From Penium margaritaceum (Eukaryota > Streptophyta > Zygnematophyceae > Desmidiales > Peniaceae), in assembly GCA_023375785.1 (NCBI GenBank), contig SZWC01006928.1:22246-44410 (forward strand): a DNA stretch of 22,165 bases. The letters are read 5' to 3'. The stretch's first letter is position 1; every line of letters starts with the position of its first letter. Shown here in pieces: positions 1 to 12,239 of the stretch. The position numbers and the translations under genes were made by a program. Below the pieces are notes generated by a model. The model saw nothing but the letters and a program-made list of their open reading frames with translations, had not been told where the DNA came from and searched no databases.

Positions 1-308
1 GGGGGGGAGTTGAGGGCGGCGGGTTCTTGTACAAAGTGCACAAAATCTCAGGATCCGAGGCCACGGCTGTGTTGCCGGTGCAGGAGGGAAAGTGGTATGG
101 TTGTGCAGGCTGAGGTGCCCAAGGAGAGAAATGAGCTCGCTCTCTCGGACGTTTGGCGTGGTTCTAGAGTACGTACTGGTCAAAATGGCTGACAAGGAGC
201 TCTGCCGTAAGTTGCAGGTGGGAGGAAGATGGTAGGTTGTTGTAGCGGGTTGGAAAGCCCGACCGCAGCGGTCGGACCGTTCGGTTTAAGGTTTTTCCTG
301 ATAACGTT

Positions 309-437
309 TGACCGACGTCAACCACAACCTGCACACGCCAACGCATTAGCGAGGTCCTCCGAGTCCACGGTACAGACGACTTGCCCTCGCTGACATACAA
401 TTCCAGCCCGTTCGACGCTGTCCTCAGAGTCAGCGAC
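309..437 (-). repeat. Segment homologous to 19050-19411, inverted
   Basis: Read on the minus strand, two anchors match the plus strand near 19 kb in the same order. The 30 bases at 408-437 match 19050-19079 at 27 of 30 positions, and the 21 bases at 309-329 match 19391-19411 at 19 of 21. The anchors are about 110 bases apart here and about 340 there, so one copy has gained or lost about 230 bases. Weaker similarity continues beyond the second anchor (around 200-300 here, 19420-19520 there). Confidence 0.65.
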
Positions 438-452
438 GCCGATGAGGGCCCT

Positions 453-485
453 GATCCGACGCTTTGCTTTTGCTTTTGATTTTAT
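453..485 (-). repeat. Inverted repeat arm, partner at 1051-1083
   Basis: The reverse complement of these 33 bases matches 1051-1083 at 31 of 33 positions by hand alignment, including the shared core ATAAAATCAAAAGCAAAAGC. The arms are about 565 bases apart. The match falls off sharply on the ATAAAATC side, so this is a bounded unit. Confidence 0.75.
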
Positions 486-1050
486 CGACACCCTAAAATC
501 ACCGCTCAAAGTAGACGTTGTCTTTGATTTTGCGCGTAAACTTCACGGGTTCGAATGAGCGGTAAACGTTGACGTTCGGTCGCCGGATACCCGCCTGTCA
601 ATCCCGTACTACCCAGAAGAACTCCCTGATTTCAAGGGACATGAGATACCCACCTTCCGAGGCGCTATGCCGACGGCGCAATGCGACGTCGGTTTGAGCG
701 TTCGCAACTGAAAGTTCGAGTAAAATTGGTCTTTATGTGCATCGAGTCCACAACTATCGGATCTCGCCGCACATTTCATTGAAATCAAGATTAGAGCCAT
801 AATTCCTTCCCTGAACGTCCAGAAGGTATACGTCTGAACGACGACCCTCCAGACGTTCATTTTTCGGCCTCCCAGACGTTGGGAAGCATGCCACATCAGC
901 ATAAAATCAGCGGGGGTCCATGTAAAATCAGCGCCAGAATTCTGCTTTGAGCCGAACTCTTCGTCAAAGGAAATGGCGCAGTTGCGGGACTCGCGATGGC
1001 TCGCAACTGGGCTCGCCTCAGTGTGTCCCGCTTTCTAGAAGCGCGGGACC

Positions 1051-1083
1051 ATAAAATCAAAAGCAAAAGCACAGCCTCGGATC
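1051..1083 (+). repeat. Inverted repeat arm, partner at 453-485
   Basis: Partner of the arm at 453-485, in opposite orientation, with two mismatches in 33 bases. In the frames open on each strand the shared bases are read differently, so protein conservation does not explain the match. Confidence 0.75.
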
Positions 1084-1320
1084 TGCACCGAGACCTTTTT
1101 GTGGCATCGCTGGAGCGCTGCGGCAAAAGGGGCTGGAGCTCACGCCACGTAACGTCGACCTTTCGGATGGGCAAAGGCAATGACAGCATACGTGGCCGCA
1201 CAGGGGAAATGCATAGGCCACACCTATCCACGCTCACTTTCGGGGCGGCCTCTGTTTCAATCTGCAATGAAACTCCTGCTGAATCTCGCAGTGGAAGGAT
1301 GAAGTAGGGTTCGGACGATT

Positions 1321-4300
1321 GAAGGAACTGTGTAAAAATGTAGGAAAAAATACATCGTGGAGAAACTACATTTGCCTCCTCATATTCTGCCTTTTGTGCG
1401 ACTTTGAAAGCTGACGTCACTATTGTCTTTAAGTTGAGTGGCATGCATAGGCACTGCCTCGTCTTCTAGTCTTAGGCACACCAAATGTTTTAGTGGGAGT
1501 ATTTCAGCACCGCTACGACTTGCCTCAAACATTATGCCATTTACCATGTAAAAATGTAGGACAAAATGAATTAATAACGAGTTTATTCTCTTTTTTTCAT
1601 GGGTGATGCACCTAGTAATCCCTAGTCAGGTCAACGAATAAATTTGTATTATTTGGCGTCAAACCCCCAATTTCCATCCTAGAAAACTAGTTTCTTTACT
1701 ACGCATTAAAACATTCAGTGGGGATGATTGAAAAATTTTCATAACAAAGATATAATTCATCTATATTCTAAACCAATAGTAAATTGTTTGACTATGCTAG
1801 GAAGAGGATGAAAAAACTGTTGGATGATCAAAGCATTCCTCATATGCAATGCATAAACACTATAAGTGTTTTCATGTAGAAAACTACATGCTAGAAAATC
1901 AAGAAGAATTTGAGAAACCTATAAAATTCTGTAACAGATTTAGATTACTGAATTTTCATCATATTACATGGTGTAATGATTTTGATTGAATTTACATCTT
2001 AAATATTAAATCATTCATGAAGATAAAGATTTGACTTTATGAAATGGAAGAAGAAATCATTTCATACATGGATAGTTGTGAGTAGAGTGAAATACTAAAA
2101 TAATATGAATAATAATCGTAAGCATATTTTAAACATTGTTTTTCTATCCATAATCTAACATTTATAGAGACATTAAAAATCACCATAAGTGATACAATGA
2201 AAGTTAGTTTCTATTTCATTTTTTATATAATTTAATTTCCCTAAGGAGCCGAGACTGTTTGATTTGAATATTTTTCATTATGTATTGTTACATTAACAGT
2301 ATATTAACAATGGTTAAATTGTTTTCACTGAATATACATATATATTTATTTTGTTTTAAAAACCAAGGTTAAATAGACCAATCATTTGTGAAATTACTTT
2401 CGAAAAATGTTTTTGCACTATGATTCAGAAACAATATTTGTAAGAATTTGTTTTGGCATAGAAAATATCTAGTGTATATCTAGTGTTTTGTAAAATTTCT
2501 CATTTCAAACGTACATGAGTGCCTACACTTTGCAAGTGAGAATTTTCTCAATACCTCCGTAGCCCACTACATGTTAAGCATTACATTTTCATATCATTTG
2601 GCCAAGGTCACTTTGGTCATCGAACATCAGCTCCAAAATCTTGATACTAAAGAATAAGACACATGCAACCACTTCCCTGGAAAATAAATAAAAATTTAAA
2701 AAATGGATGAATGATTTAACACTATTCCATCAACTTCTGGACGGTGATAGACTTACACAATACTACATCTCAATATTTTGGAAAGCCCTAAGCGTCTTGG
2801 TGTATTTTCTTGGAGCAGACACTCACAAAGTTACCTCCCATACGTCGCTCAACTCAAGGGCATAAGACCCGTACTATGAATCATAATGTTTCTAATTAAA
2901 CTTACTACTAAATAAAAAATTCCCCAATCCCTAAAAAAAATCGGTTGTTCCAAACCTCATCCTTATAAACCATCCATGTTTCTCTGAATGTAGCACTTGG
3001 TACAAGAGCGCAAAATGATACAAAGGTCAGTCGGTGTTCAAACAACAAGGGGAAAACCGCCCACGAGTCTTGGGTGAATCTCCACCATCGAAAAGTATTA
3101 TTGAGGCAATGGTGAAGAGATCAAGCAAACCCAAACAAGGAGCGATAACAATTGAATACTCCATTGAGTGGATCAACAACACGTGGTCAACCACATTCTT
3201 TTGGCAAACAACACAGCAACGATGACCTTTGCCGCAAGCAATGGTGAAGGCCAACCAAATGATGCACCCCTTGAGCTCAATGAATGCTTTTGTTTCTCAT
3301 TGGACATTGTGACGCTACCCGACTCCATGGGAGGCACCACTTAACAAGCTCTGACTAATGAAGGTGTGTACCAAAAGCTGTTAGGACTTGAGAGCCTTGA
3401 CATGTATGAGTTCCAACAACTCCAAGAACAAAGGAGATTTGTAATTTTCATAAGCTAAGAGTATCTTAATTAAAAAAATCTTTGACCCTTTACGGACCGC
3501 AAAATTAAATGGGCACTTTCTTTCATGTTTTTTCACATGATAAATTGGATGTTTACACAATTTTGGAGGTGGACTTCACTGTTGATAGTTGGACATTGCT
3601 TTTGTGTGGAATAGATGTGAGTTTCAGTACCAAACTTAAAACAATCTAATGACAACAATGAAAAAGCAGCTCATGCAATTATTCCATGCCACTGAAGTAA
3701 TAAGATGTGACACAAATCAGTGACTCCACTAGAAAGATGGATGGGATTTACATGTGTCATACTCTCACGCTTTGCAAAAATGAACAAAAATACATCAACA
3801 TTAAACAAGCTCCAATTACGGAATCTCTACTCAAGCATGACAATTTAAAAGCGGTTTTCTTGAAAAATCATCATAGGTTGTGAGTACGCTCTTGATGAAC
3901 TTAGTTTCTATGACAACGGTCTCAAGCAAACAGTGGAGTAGCTATTGCCATATTTATCAAGTTTAATTGTTTACATAAATGAATTAATTAAGAGGATTTC
4001 AAGGATAACAATGAATCAATCTACAAGGTGTAATCATCTAAATTCTAACAAACCACAAGCAGTAATCTCTACCCTCCCAAGAAAAATTCATTCTCAAAGG
4101 GAAGCCCCGTCTCCGCTAAATCCCTACATGGCAAGTGAGAATGCAAGGATTATGGCTACATACATATACAAATCCCATTGATTTTTGGCTGGTTAAGATG
4201 GAACAATATCAAAAAGGGTTTTTTGTGACTCTAAGAGATCCGTAAGAATCTCCAACATTTAAAAATAATGGTCATGATTGAACTTGACAGTACACTTGAG

Positions 4301-5360
4301 GAAACTTATAGAAATAAGCATGGTAATCAAATTGCAAGTTCCACGAATGTAAAAAGCAGCAGCCATGGCATAACTCATAACTCTGAAAGACTTGTTTTTA
4401 ACGTCAACATATGATACTTAACATCTAAAAGTACCTAATACCAAGGTTTGATTGGAGTTTCCCTTGATGTTCCATCTTGCTCGAGAAACACCTTGCAAAC
4501 TTTGGAAGGACGAAGACTTTTTTTTGGTAGTAGCACAGCGGATTCGTGAAATATTCCTTTAACATACTTGTTTTAGCTTGAAAAGGAGTCGTCAGCCGAC
4601 TTCTTCTTAACGTGTAGCGGGACCAGTCTTTGCAATGTTTGTCTTACACAAGACTAAAGCATGAAGAGACCATGAACATGGTGGATGAGGATTACGAAAG
4701 GGCCAGTCCTCTTTATTGGGCGAAATTACTTTTTGAATGGTTTGCCTAAAGTTTAGGATCAAGGAAGCCAATATGTAATCCATGCAAATTTCCAAGAAGA
4801 AAAATTATAATGCTTCGGAGAAAAAAGCGCTAAGCATGGCACAACACAAATCAGCAGCTCGCAAATGTGTGGAGCATGCAAAGGCGATACTACGGCAATC
4901 GATTGGAGATCAAGAACGCAGTCTTCCATAATATTTTTTTATTGTAAGTCTCTGAAGCATCTCACACATAGTAGTTGCAATAGGAACATGCAGCTCATGG
5001 TGTCTCTTGTGGCATAGTTTGCATCAGCGCAATAGACACCTATGCAACCATTTTACATGGTTCAACTTGCCACGTCACTAGCGGTACCAATCCTCCAAGC
5101 TCATCAAGCAACACACATGCAGTAGCAGTTCCATGCGCAAAAGCCCCACGTGTCTCCCGTGAGGATGTTTTGGAAGGACTTGAGGACAATATGCCCCTAG
5201 TCGGCACTACATTTTTACTCCATAAGATCAAGATGGACTACTTTTATGTAGAGAATTTCCCTCAATGGGTATATACCTTCAAGAAGGTAGCCTATATTCA
5301 CAACATCTAGAAACTCTATACCAGTTAGCTTGCATCTCTATCCTTTGAGTTGTTGGGATT
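1321..5360. other. AT-rich gene-poor stretch
   Basis: About 4 kb of AT-rich DNA with stops in all frames. The longest open frames are under 80 codons (for example plus 3945-4181) and match no family I recognise. A direct repeat with core TGTAAAAATGTAGGA occurs near 1332 and 1550. No RNA gene, LTR end or transposase motif was seen. Old, unrecognisable transposon debris is the likeliest content, but that is inference. Confidence 0.5.
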
Positions 5361-5367
5361 GACCTAG

Positions 5368-5476
5368 TTTTGATGGCTTGGTTTGGCTAAAATGCACCTT
5401 GTGGTGCATTTAATTTACTTGAAAGGGATATGAGATTCACCTTCTTAAATGGCGTGAGGGGAGGTTCAAATCCCTA
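5368..5476 (+). mobile_element. Possible tRNA-derived SINE-like Pol III promoter
   Basis: TGGCTTGGTTTGG near 5373 resembles a tRNA A box, differing at the usual A. GGTTCAAATCC near 5463 fits the B-box consensus. The two lie about 90 bases apart in the right order, and between them is a hairpin AAATGCACC-TTGT-GGTGCATTT. The T-stem pairs poorly and there is no acceptor stem, so this is not a functional tRNA. A SINE head is one reading; chance occurrence of two short boxes is the other. Confidence 0.25.
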
Positions 5477-7370
5477 CCTTTTGAAACATCTAAGGTGCAC
5501 TTGGAGGCCTATAGAGGATATGACCCTTCAGCTTCTACTTGTAGGGTAGTTGTTCAATTAGCTATTGTAACCACTTACAGTCTCCTAGTGACCCTTCAGG
5601 TACCATTGCATCTTCTACTTCCATTATCCCTTGATTTGCTAGCGACTTTTCATCTACCAAATGACTCCTTTGCTGGTTTGGGTAGTTGTGTAACCACCGA
5701 GGTGGTTGTTCAACTGCCTTAAACCACCAAGGCAAGAGCTTCCAAGAAGGTCCTCTAAGGAATACTTAAGGGTTTTAGTCCATTCACTATAGTATGCCTC
5801 GACACGCCTTCATTCATCATTAAATTCCTTCTGATGCCTACATTTTCTACGTTTTCAAGCTTCAACATTTCACACTACAAGACAATACCTTAGGTAGCAC
5901 TTCCTACATAGACCTTCGCCTTCTTCAACGCAAGCTAATGGCTTTATGAGTAGTCAAATCCAGGTCCACTTTTGTAGACTTAGTCTCAAGGCATCCAAGA
6001 CAGGTGCCTTGTGGGTCCACAACTCTACACTTGTGGCTACATTCTTGTAACTGGTTTAAGGAACTCCTCATGTACTTCTCCATGTTATCTACATGTTACT
6101 TTAATTATTTCATTTTCTTCTATCCACTCCTTTTCCTTCTATATTTTAGTCCACTTTCACCCATTTTCTTTTCACAAATCTTAACAACGGCCATCATCTG
6201 AGGTGGTTTTAAAATAAAATTATTTCCAGTAAACTGCATTTATGATTTGGGAAAATCATTTTACTAATTGCATCCATAAAGTAGTTTGAATGTTGAAGAA
6301 CTTGATAGTCTCTAATTTTAGTGTTATATATTAAATCATCTGGGCTCATCTTAACAATGTTCCTTCTTAATAACCTACATAGAAATTAGGATGACATAAG
6401 AAAGGTGCTAAAGGTGAATCATGAGATTGAGCTAAGTGAAGCATACATTTGTAAGATGCTTTTCAGTGAATAGCATGATTGTAGACTTACAAAAGAGAAA
6501 AACAATTATAACCAACAGAATGGTCCAAGGTGTCAGCATTCTTCTCAGCTATTCAAAATCATCATTTCAGGGTGAACTTTAAAAAAATCCTCACACCACT
6601 GTATTTTGGAGCCCAATCCATACATAAGCTAGCAAAGTTTGCATGACCACCAATAACGATCACGCCTTCCATATGAGTGGGATTGATGTGGTAGGCCAGG
6701 CCACATGAAGAAGCATTGTACAAAATGTTTATGGGTAGAGGAGAATTAAAGACATTCAAAGCAAGCAAGAGATCACGAAGAGAAGGGATGTAGAATATTG
6801 ATGCGAAATATTGAAGCAAAGTGAGCAGCAATAGCCATAAAAGTAAGCAATGGAGGGGGGCATGAGCAATAAATAGGACTAAAAGTGGTTTGTGTTCTAG
6901 CTTTCAAGCATGGACTGCAATGAGGTGGTCTGCTCAACGTATTTGTTAGACCTTGATAGTGGGTTCACATCCCACATTTCTTTTGACAGGGCTTGCCTCC
7001 ACAAGCTCCTACTTGCTCCCATGGCTTTAACATTGTCACCAAAAAGAATGTTCCTGTATTCGGACAGGAGAAAATGATACAGACATGATACCAAGGTGCC
7101 AATGTCAAATTTACAAACATGCTTCAAATACTGAAGATTGTTGTCAACCTTCTTTCACTACGGTAGCTAATGAAGAGGATAGCATGCAAAATGAGCAAAA
7201 AGGAGCTTGTTGTCTTGAAGATTTGTGAAGGCAAGACCTTAAAAAAAGGTCACCTCCTCATACAGCGCATTATTGCATAAGAATTCTACTTTCTAGTTTC
7301 AAATACACTCTAGTTACCCTTTGCAATAGCAAGTCTCCACCAATTTCCTACGAAAGACCTCGTTATACGT
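5477..7370. other. AT-rich stretch, unassigned
   Basis: No recognisable gene. Two minus-strand open frames (6562-6831, 89 codons; 6897-7127, 76 codons) sit next to each other and could be pieces of one decayed reading frame, but neither shows a motif I can assign. A plus frame at 5495-5722 is Leu/Val rich and also unassigned. Confidence 0.4.
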
Positions 7371-7376
7371 ATAAAA

Positions 7377-7473
7377 ATGCATAAGCATATGCTTATGCAT
7401 ATTTATATGTATATGTATATGCATATGCATATGCATATGACTATGCATATGCATATTCATATATGCAACATAA
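7377..7473. repeat. ATGCAT / ATATGC microsatellite
   Basis: Imperfect run of ATATGC, ATATGT and TATGCA units, many of them self-complementary (ATGCAT, GCATATGC), so either strand can fold on itself. The open frames read through it on both strands (Met-His or His-Met runs) are products of the repeat, not genes. Confidence 0.85.
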
Positions 7474-7839
7474 TGCATTTTTATCCTAAAGAAAACGAAA
7501 GTGAAGGTGAAGACAGCTTGCCACAATCAATGCGCAATTTTTGTAGGCTAGCTGTCGTGTTCTACGTCCAAAGCTAGTGGGCCACGTTATTTTTGAAAAA
7601 CGCGCGTGAATAAACATCAACTCCTCCTCATAATGAAAAAATAGACAAGTGCATACCAAAAAATGCTTCATAGATACTTTAACCATTGTTGCTAAACACA
7701 AAATGCAAATGATTAGAATTGATTTATAAATCATAAATTTGAAGCATAGCAATGACGTAGCTTGACAAGGCATGGTGAGAAATGACGACTCGTGGAAGGA
7801 AAGACCACTCCGTCGAGGGAGGCCGGTCATTCAGTTTTA

Positions 7840-7902
7840 CAACAGTGATTTTTCTAGGCTCGCCTAAGCCTTTCCACGCTAAGTGTCACACCGCGAGTTA
7901 CA
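7840..7902 (+). repeat. 3' end of the 5' LTR
   Basis: The sequence ending ACA at 7902 sits two bases before the primer-binding site, the usual geometry for an LTR closing in CA. The LTR start upstream cannot be placed; the coordinate given covers only the part next to the PBS. Confidence 0.5.
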
Positions 7903-7904
7903 TT

Positions 7905-7918
7905 TGGTATCTAAGCCA
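7905..7918 (+). other. Primer-binding site, initiator Met tRNA type
   Basis: TGGTATCTAAGCCA matches the usual plant-type initiator-Met PBS (TGGTATC, two variable bases, AGCCA) at all but two positions. The tRNA 3' end would prime minus-strand DNA synthesis here. Its place just after an LTR-like CA end and 5' of gag, protease and RT on the same strand makes chance unlikely. Confidence 0.7.
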
Positions 7919-8660
7919 GAACGACTAGTGACCTCACCTCTTGTTCGCATCCTCCATTGTAGAGGGAGAAGTTGGGAAAAGTATGCCCATCAATAAGTGG
8001 CAAACCTACTTCACAGTTCTGCTGGCAAAACGCTACAAGCCATTACTCCACATCAACCCACTTGCTAACATTCACCCTACCCAAACTTGGAAAATCTACT
8101 TCACCCTTAGCTACTAATCCTTCCCAAAACCTCTCTCTATCTCTCTCCTCATCCTCACCTTGTCCAAGAACGAAGTTGTGCCACTCTCCATTTTGCCGTG
8201 AGGAGAGACCTAATGGAGGAGGCAATCTGATGTAGGGGATTCTTGGACCAGTTGTTTGTGTGGTCAGAAGCTACTACAAGCGGAAGGGAAGTAGTCAACG
8301 GAAAATATGGCGTGATCAAGCTTCTAAGACAGAATCCATTTTTTTTCTCCACGGCCACAAAGATTTCCGAGTCAACCTCCCATCTCCTCATTAGAATATA
8401 GAAGGGATGAGCCATATTTTGTCCTACGGACCTTTGAATTTCAAAATCATATCTTCTATTTTTCTTTACGACTTAGAGGCCTTCCATGTGCCATTTTTCC
8501 TTGGATATTTCATTCTCAAGGGATCCTTGCTCTACTTTGGATTCCAAGAGTTTTGACCACATCCTACTTTCACAACTTTAGTGCTACATCCTTAGAAAAA
8601 CTTCTCTCTGCAGAAACCAACCCCTTTCAAAAACAAAAAAAGGTGAAGGAGGAATTCTCT

Positions 8661-9015
8661 AAAGCCACCTTGGTCCACCTCTTATGAGGTGAAGAAGGGT
8701 ACACTTTCAAAACCTTGGTCCACCACTCAAGAGGGTCGAGGAAATCTCAAAAGCCACCTCGGTCCACCTCTGACAATGCAAAGGAGAGTACCTTTTTTTA
8801 ACCTGGGTCCACCATTCAAGAGGGTGAATGAGGGACACGTCAAAGCCACCTCGCTCTGCCTCTAACAAGGTGAAGGAGGGTGTGCTTTGGGAATTTTGAC
8901 CCACAGCTCAAGAGGGTGAAGAATGGAACCTTGATAGCTACCTCGGTCCACCTCTCAAGAGATGAAAGAGGGCATGCTTTGAGTACCTTGGTCCATCTTT
9001 GAAAGAGGGTTTGAA
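8661..9015 (+). repeat. 90-bp minisatellite, about four copies
   Basis: Units start near 8661, 8750, 8842 and 8934 with AAAGCCACCT or a close variant, giving periods of 89, 92 and 92 bases. Each unit has two related halves, one with CACCTCGGTCCACCTCT and one with CCTTGGTCCACCACTCAAG, each followed by a GAGGGTGAAG-like string. So the unit is itself an older duplication of about 45 bases. It lies in the leader of the LTR element between the PBS and gag. Confidence 0.8.
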
Positions 9016-9122
9016 TTGAGGCACACCTTGACCACGACTTTGTCCTCCACACTTTTAAAAAAAACATCACAAAGGAAGGAGGTTGGGAAGAGAGTTACCC
9101 TTAGCAAAGCCTTGCAAAATCA

Positions 9123-11345
9123 ATGGCAAGCCTCAAGACCGGACTCTGTGTGGTTATGCGGTATCTCGTAAAAGTATTTCCATGCTGCTCGAATGAGCGA
9201 ACACCTATGGGGTCCAAGAAGCTTCATAAGACATTAGCGACGGTGAGACACCTCATCAAGCCACATCGCAATTTACTGGAAAAAGGAGGAAGGTCTCAAC
9301 TAGCATTGCCAAGGGAAAAGATTCCAAAGGCGCTTAACAACATGTGACAAAACAAAGATGCCCATGCGGTCAAACCGCAAAGCGAGGGGCAACCTCGCAA
9401 GTTTATATCTCAGAGCAACTTTTGTCACGATAATCAACAAGCTCCGGCCAACAAAGGATCAAAGGCTGCTGAAGACGACATAGCAAATTCCATCAATCCC
9501 AAGGAGGTCATCAAGGGTGGTGAGCATGGGGATGAGTTCCCAGACGAGGCAGCAAGACATGGATGAAGAAGCTGATAGCCATGATTCTATCTACAAAGGC
9601 AGTTTGGCCAGAATGTCCGTATCAATTAAAACGAATAATGAGGAATATGTGGAGAGAGTGTCATATCATGCTGATGGAGGGCATCGTGTTATCCCTTGCG
9701 CTGAAGGTGAGGGAGGCCACCAAGTTAGCGGCACAAGCGTCATGGTGGTAGAATGTGCACTTGCCAGTGATGCGTGCCGCCTCAATGCTGGAGGCCAACG
9801 CGACAACCTTTGCGCCCGTCTCTTGGTAGAAGACATGAACCTCGCCATGACCATCATCGGCACTCTAGCATACGATGCTGATATGATAGGCACTAGCCTT
9901 CATGAATGGGTTTTCACAACATAACGATTCAACGAGAGGCTTTATGAAGAGAAATCCAAGATGGTCCGTGGATTGGCAGCTGCTAAGCATGAGGCTAATG
10001 TGGTGGAGAAGGCACTTGAGACCCTCTGTGTGAACGAAGTCTCAAACTATTAGATGATGCTGTATGAAGCCATGGAAGCCGCTCACCATGTAGCCGAAGA
10101 TAAGGTGGAGAAGATCTTTGAACTTCATCAGCGCGTAAGTATCGAGAATATACACTAAGCTTCTCAATAGATGCTTCACGCTCCGATCAGCGGACCGGCC
10201 CCACATACACGAGTTGACACAACACGGATGAGTTCGAAGGCGCACCACCTCAAACCTAAAGGATGGTCATGACCAGCGATTGTGTGGTACAAGAGTCAGC
10301 AGACTGCTACAATGGGACGGGAGAAGTTAACACGTTCCTCAAAATCCTCGAGTACGACCTACCCCTTTCCCAGAAGGACAAGGACGACTGGGTTGCACAA
10401 AGGATGCTCTTCCTCAAGTCTCAACCCAGTGAGAAGTTAACATCTTTGCAAGGAGAAGCAGTTATAATCCAATCTGAGTTGGGAGTAATACTGCGCACTC
10501 ATGCACGGGCCTTCCTCCAAATCTGCAATCTCTTAGAAGGCAAATAAAGAGTTGGAATCTAACATGCAAGGAAGCATATCCTTGAAGATATATGCAGATT
10601 CGTTTTACGTGATAGCAAAGGTGGACGTGTCTCACATGACTCAACAGGGCAAGATCGACCTTTTTTTTGGCTTGGCAAACCCGCGGCTTCGAGTTTTGTT
10701 TCTCCACAATGATTGAAAGGAGTGAGAGAGTTTGCGTGCTCTAGTGACACGCACTTGCAAGGTCTACAAGACTATCTCAAGCCTTTAGGATTGCAATGCA
10801 CGTGAAAGCCATAGATCACGCTGGACACTTGTTCCAACAGGCAATGCCCCAAAGCGCCTTGCATACGCGGCATTGGACCCGTAAAAGAAATATTGTTGCC
10901 ATGATGGAGAGAACACAACACGCAACATTCTCATCTATAGGATCTGAAACAAGGCTAGACACATCGCACGTGACTGTCGTAATTATGACATATATCATAG
11001 CAACAGTTTGGAAAACAGCATAGTGAGCACCGTCACAAGCATGGCTGGTGCCATGGTGGTGATCATCATTGCCCAAATGGCAGAGGTCATAACTGCTTCC
11101 ATGGTTTTGGTGAGCAGCAAGGTGGAAATCACCTAGGCAATTGCAATTCCCCTGTAGACCAGAGGCATCCTTACGGGGGTCAACGGTAGGACCAAGCCTT
11201 TCCAGTTATGAAATGCCCACATGCACAAAGGACACACAGCATGGACATGGACGCCCTCATGAGGGGGATCAAAATTTTGAGGTGGGAGGGGCCAGACACA
11301 TTTGCTATCCCCAACATGACCATGAGAAACTTTTCAAGAGCCCCT
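9123..11345 (+). pseudogene. Broken gag of the Ty3/gypsy element
   Basis: A structural gag gene would supply capsid and nucleocapsid. The frame open at 9517-9924 continues after a TAA and a TAG through a charged, coiled-coil-like stretch to about 10135. In another frame, 10263-10544 resembles the gypsy capsid region (VNTFLKILEYDLP, then DDWVAQRMLFLKSQ). The zinc knuckle follows at 10936-10977, and from 11040 to 11189 a Gly/His/Asn/Gln-rich tail runs in yet another frame. At least two frameshifts and several stops are needed to read it through. Capsid assignment is by residue pattern, since gag proteins diverge fast. Where gag starts (9123 or 9517) is not settled. Confidence 0.6.
10936..10977 (+). 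pseudogene. Gag zinc-knuckle remnant with two cysteines lost
   Basis: In one frame the residues NKARHIARDC match the second half of a CCHC zinc knuckle: His at 10960-10962 and the last Cys at 10975-10977 are kept. At the expected spacing the first Cys position is TAT (Tyr, 10936-10938) and the second is TGA (stop, 10945-10947). The motif identifies the surrounding frame as nucleocapsid and shows it cannot bind zinc. Confidence 0.6.
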
Positions 11346-11861
11346 AGTCATACGAGTGGACTACTTTCTGGGGATGCAATGAATCATGGAGGGGATCAGG
11401 TTAGAAAAGTCATGTTTTGTGATGATGATCTCAAAAAATTTGAGTTTCTCTTGGCATAACATATCTAAACAGTCTTTACACCAATCCTGAATCCTAAGTC
11501 CCTCTTCCATTATTTCTCATGTACACTTGTCTATGCAACCAAGGAAAACCTTGAAATATTGACATGTTTGGAAGTCATTACAGAAGAAACTTGGTGTTTT
11601 ATTTTTGAAGCTGAAAATGAGGCTCACATATGAAATTCCTTGACATTGATCATACTGGTTGTGCCTATCGGTCTAGAGATGAACAAGGTTGCCCTCAAAG
11701 GATGGAAGCTTTTCCCCTTGTTCAAAAGCGGACACTGCATGTGGGAATCGATGGAGGCTACGATGGAATTACAAAGAAGCATTCTTGCTTATCACATTGA
11801 ACACTTGGAGGGCAAGCCCCAACTGAGTCTTTTCCAATGAAATTGTGAAGAAAGCATGACC

Positions 11862-12239
11862 ATGCTGTTTTATGGCAAGCTAATAGGTGATCAAGCACAA
11901 ATTCTTGGCGATACTAGAGCAGATGACACTTTCATGAGTGGAGTCTTTACGTACACGTGGTAGTTGAAGTACACTCCTCATACAGACACATTGATTTTCG
12001 ATGATGATATGGAGGTTTCAATGATGGGTGAGTGTACATCACAAGTCACGTTACGTGGATTTACAACCAATTTTTGCCTAGCAGTGTTGGGCCTGATGGA
12101 CCCCTTCAATGTTGTGTTAGGGGATCCATGGCTGGTGAGCCACAAAGGGCTTATGTGTTTCATGTCAAGGACGTTACAAATTTCAAGTGGACAACGGACT
12201 ATCAATTTTTCTCAAATCCCCTCGATTTTGCCTCATTAA
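11862..12239 (+). pseudogene. Ty3/gypsy aspartic protease, inactive
   Basis: One frame runs across these bases with a single TAG at 11961-11963. The active-site region reads ILGDTRADDTFM, with the catalytic triplet at 11910-11918: Asp-Thr is kept but the Gly of the D-T/S-G motif is Arg. Downstream, VVLGDPWLVSHKG (around 12111-12150) fits the closing strand and the LG-W-H signature of gypsy proteases. Length and position between gag and RT fit. In life it would cleave the Gag-Pol polyprotein; the Gly to Arg change and the stop make this copy non-functional. Confidence 0.75.

Larger units (their letters stand above)
1..1320. other. GC-rich block with internal repeats, no firm gene
   Basis: This block is clearly richer in G+C than the AT-rich DNA that follows. 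It has short open frames on both strands (for example minus 896-1444, 182 codons), but none shows a recognisable domain and the two strands overlap freely, so I call no gene. It contains a 17-base hairpin at 259-275 (CCGACCGC, one base, GCGGTCGG), an inverted repeat pair (453-485 with 1051-1083), the repeated string TAAAATCAGCG near 902 and 926, and segments matching 19.05-19.5 kb. Shared DNA in different reading frames argues for a regulatory or dispersed-repeat sequence rather than a coding one. A bidirectional promoter is possible but unproven. Confidence 0.5.

Noticed and set aside
896..1444. Minus frame of 182 codons
   Set aside because: No recognisable motif; it overlaps an opposite-strand frame and DNA repeats shared with non-coding regions.
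5368..5476. Functional tRNA gene
   Set aside because: There is no acceptor stem, the T-stem does not pair, and the anticodon arm is not recognisable.
8661..9015. CRISPR-like regular repeats
   Set aside because: The whole 90-bp unit repeats, with no unique spacers between short identical repeats, and the context is eukaryotic.
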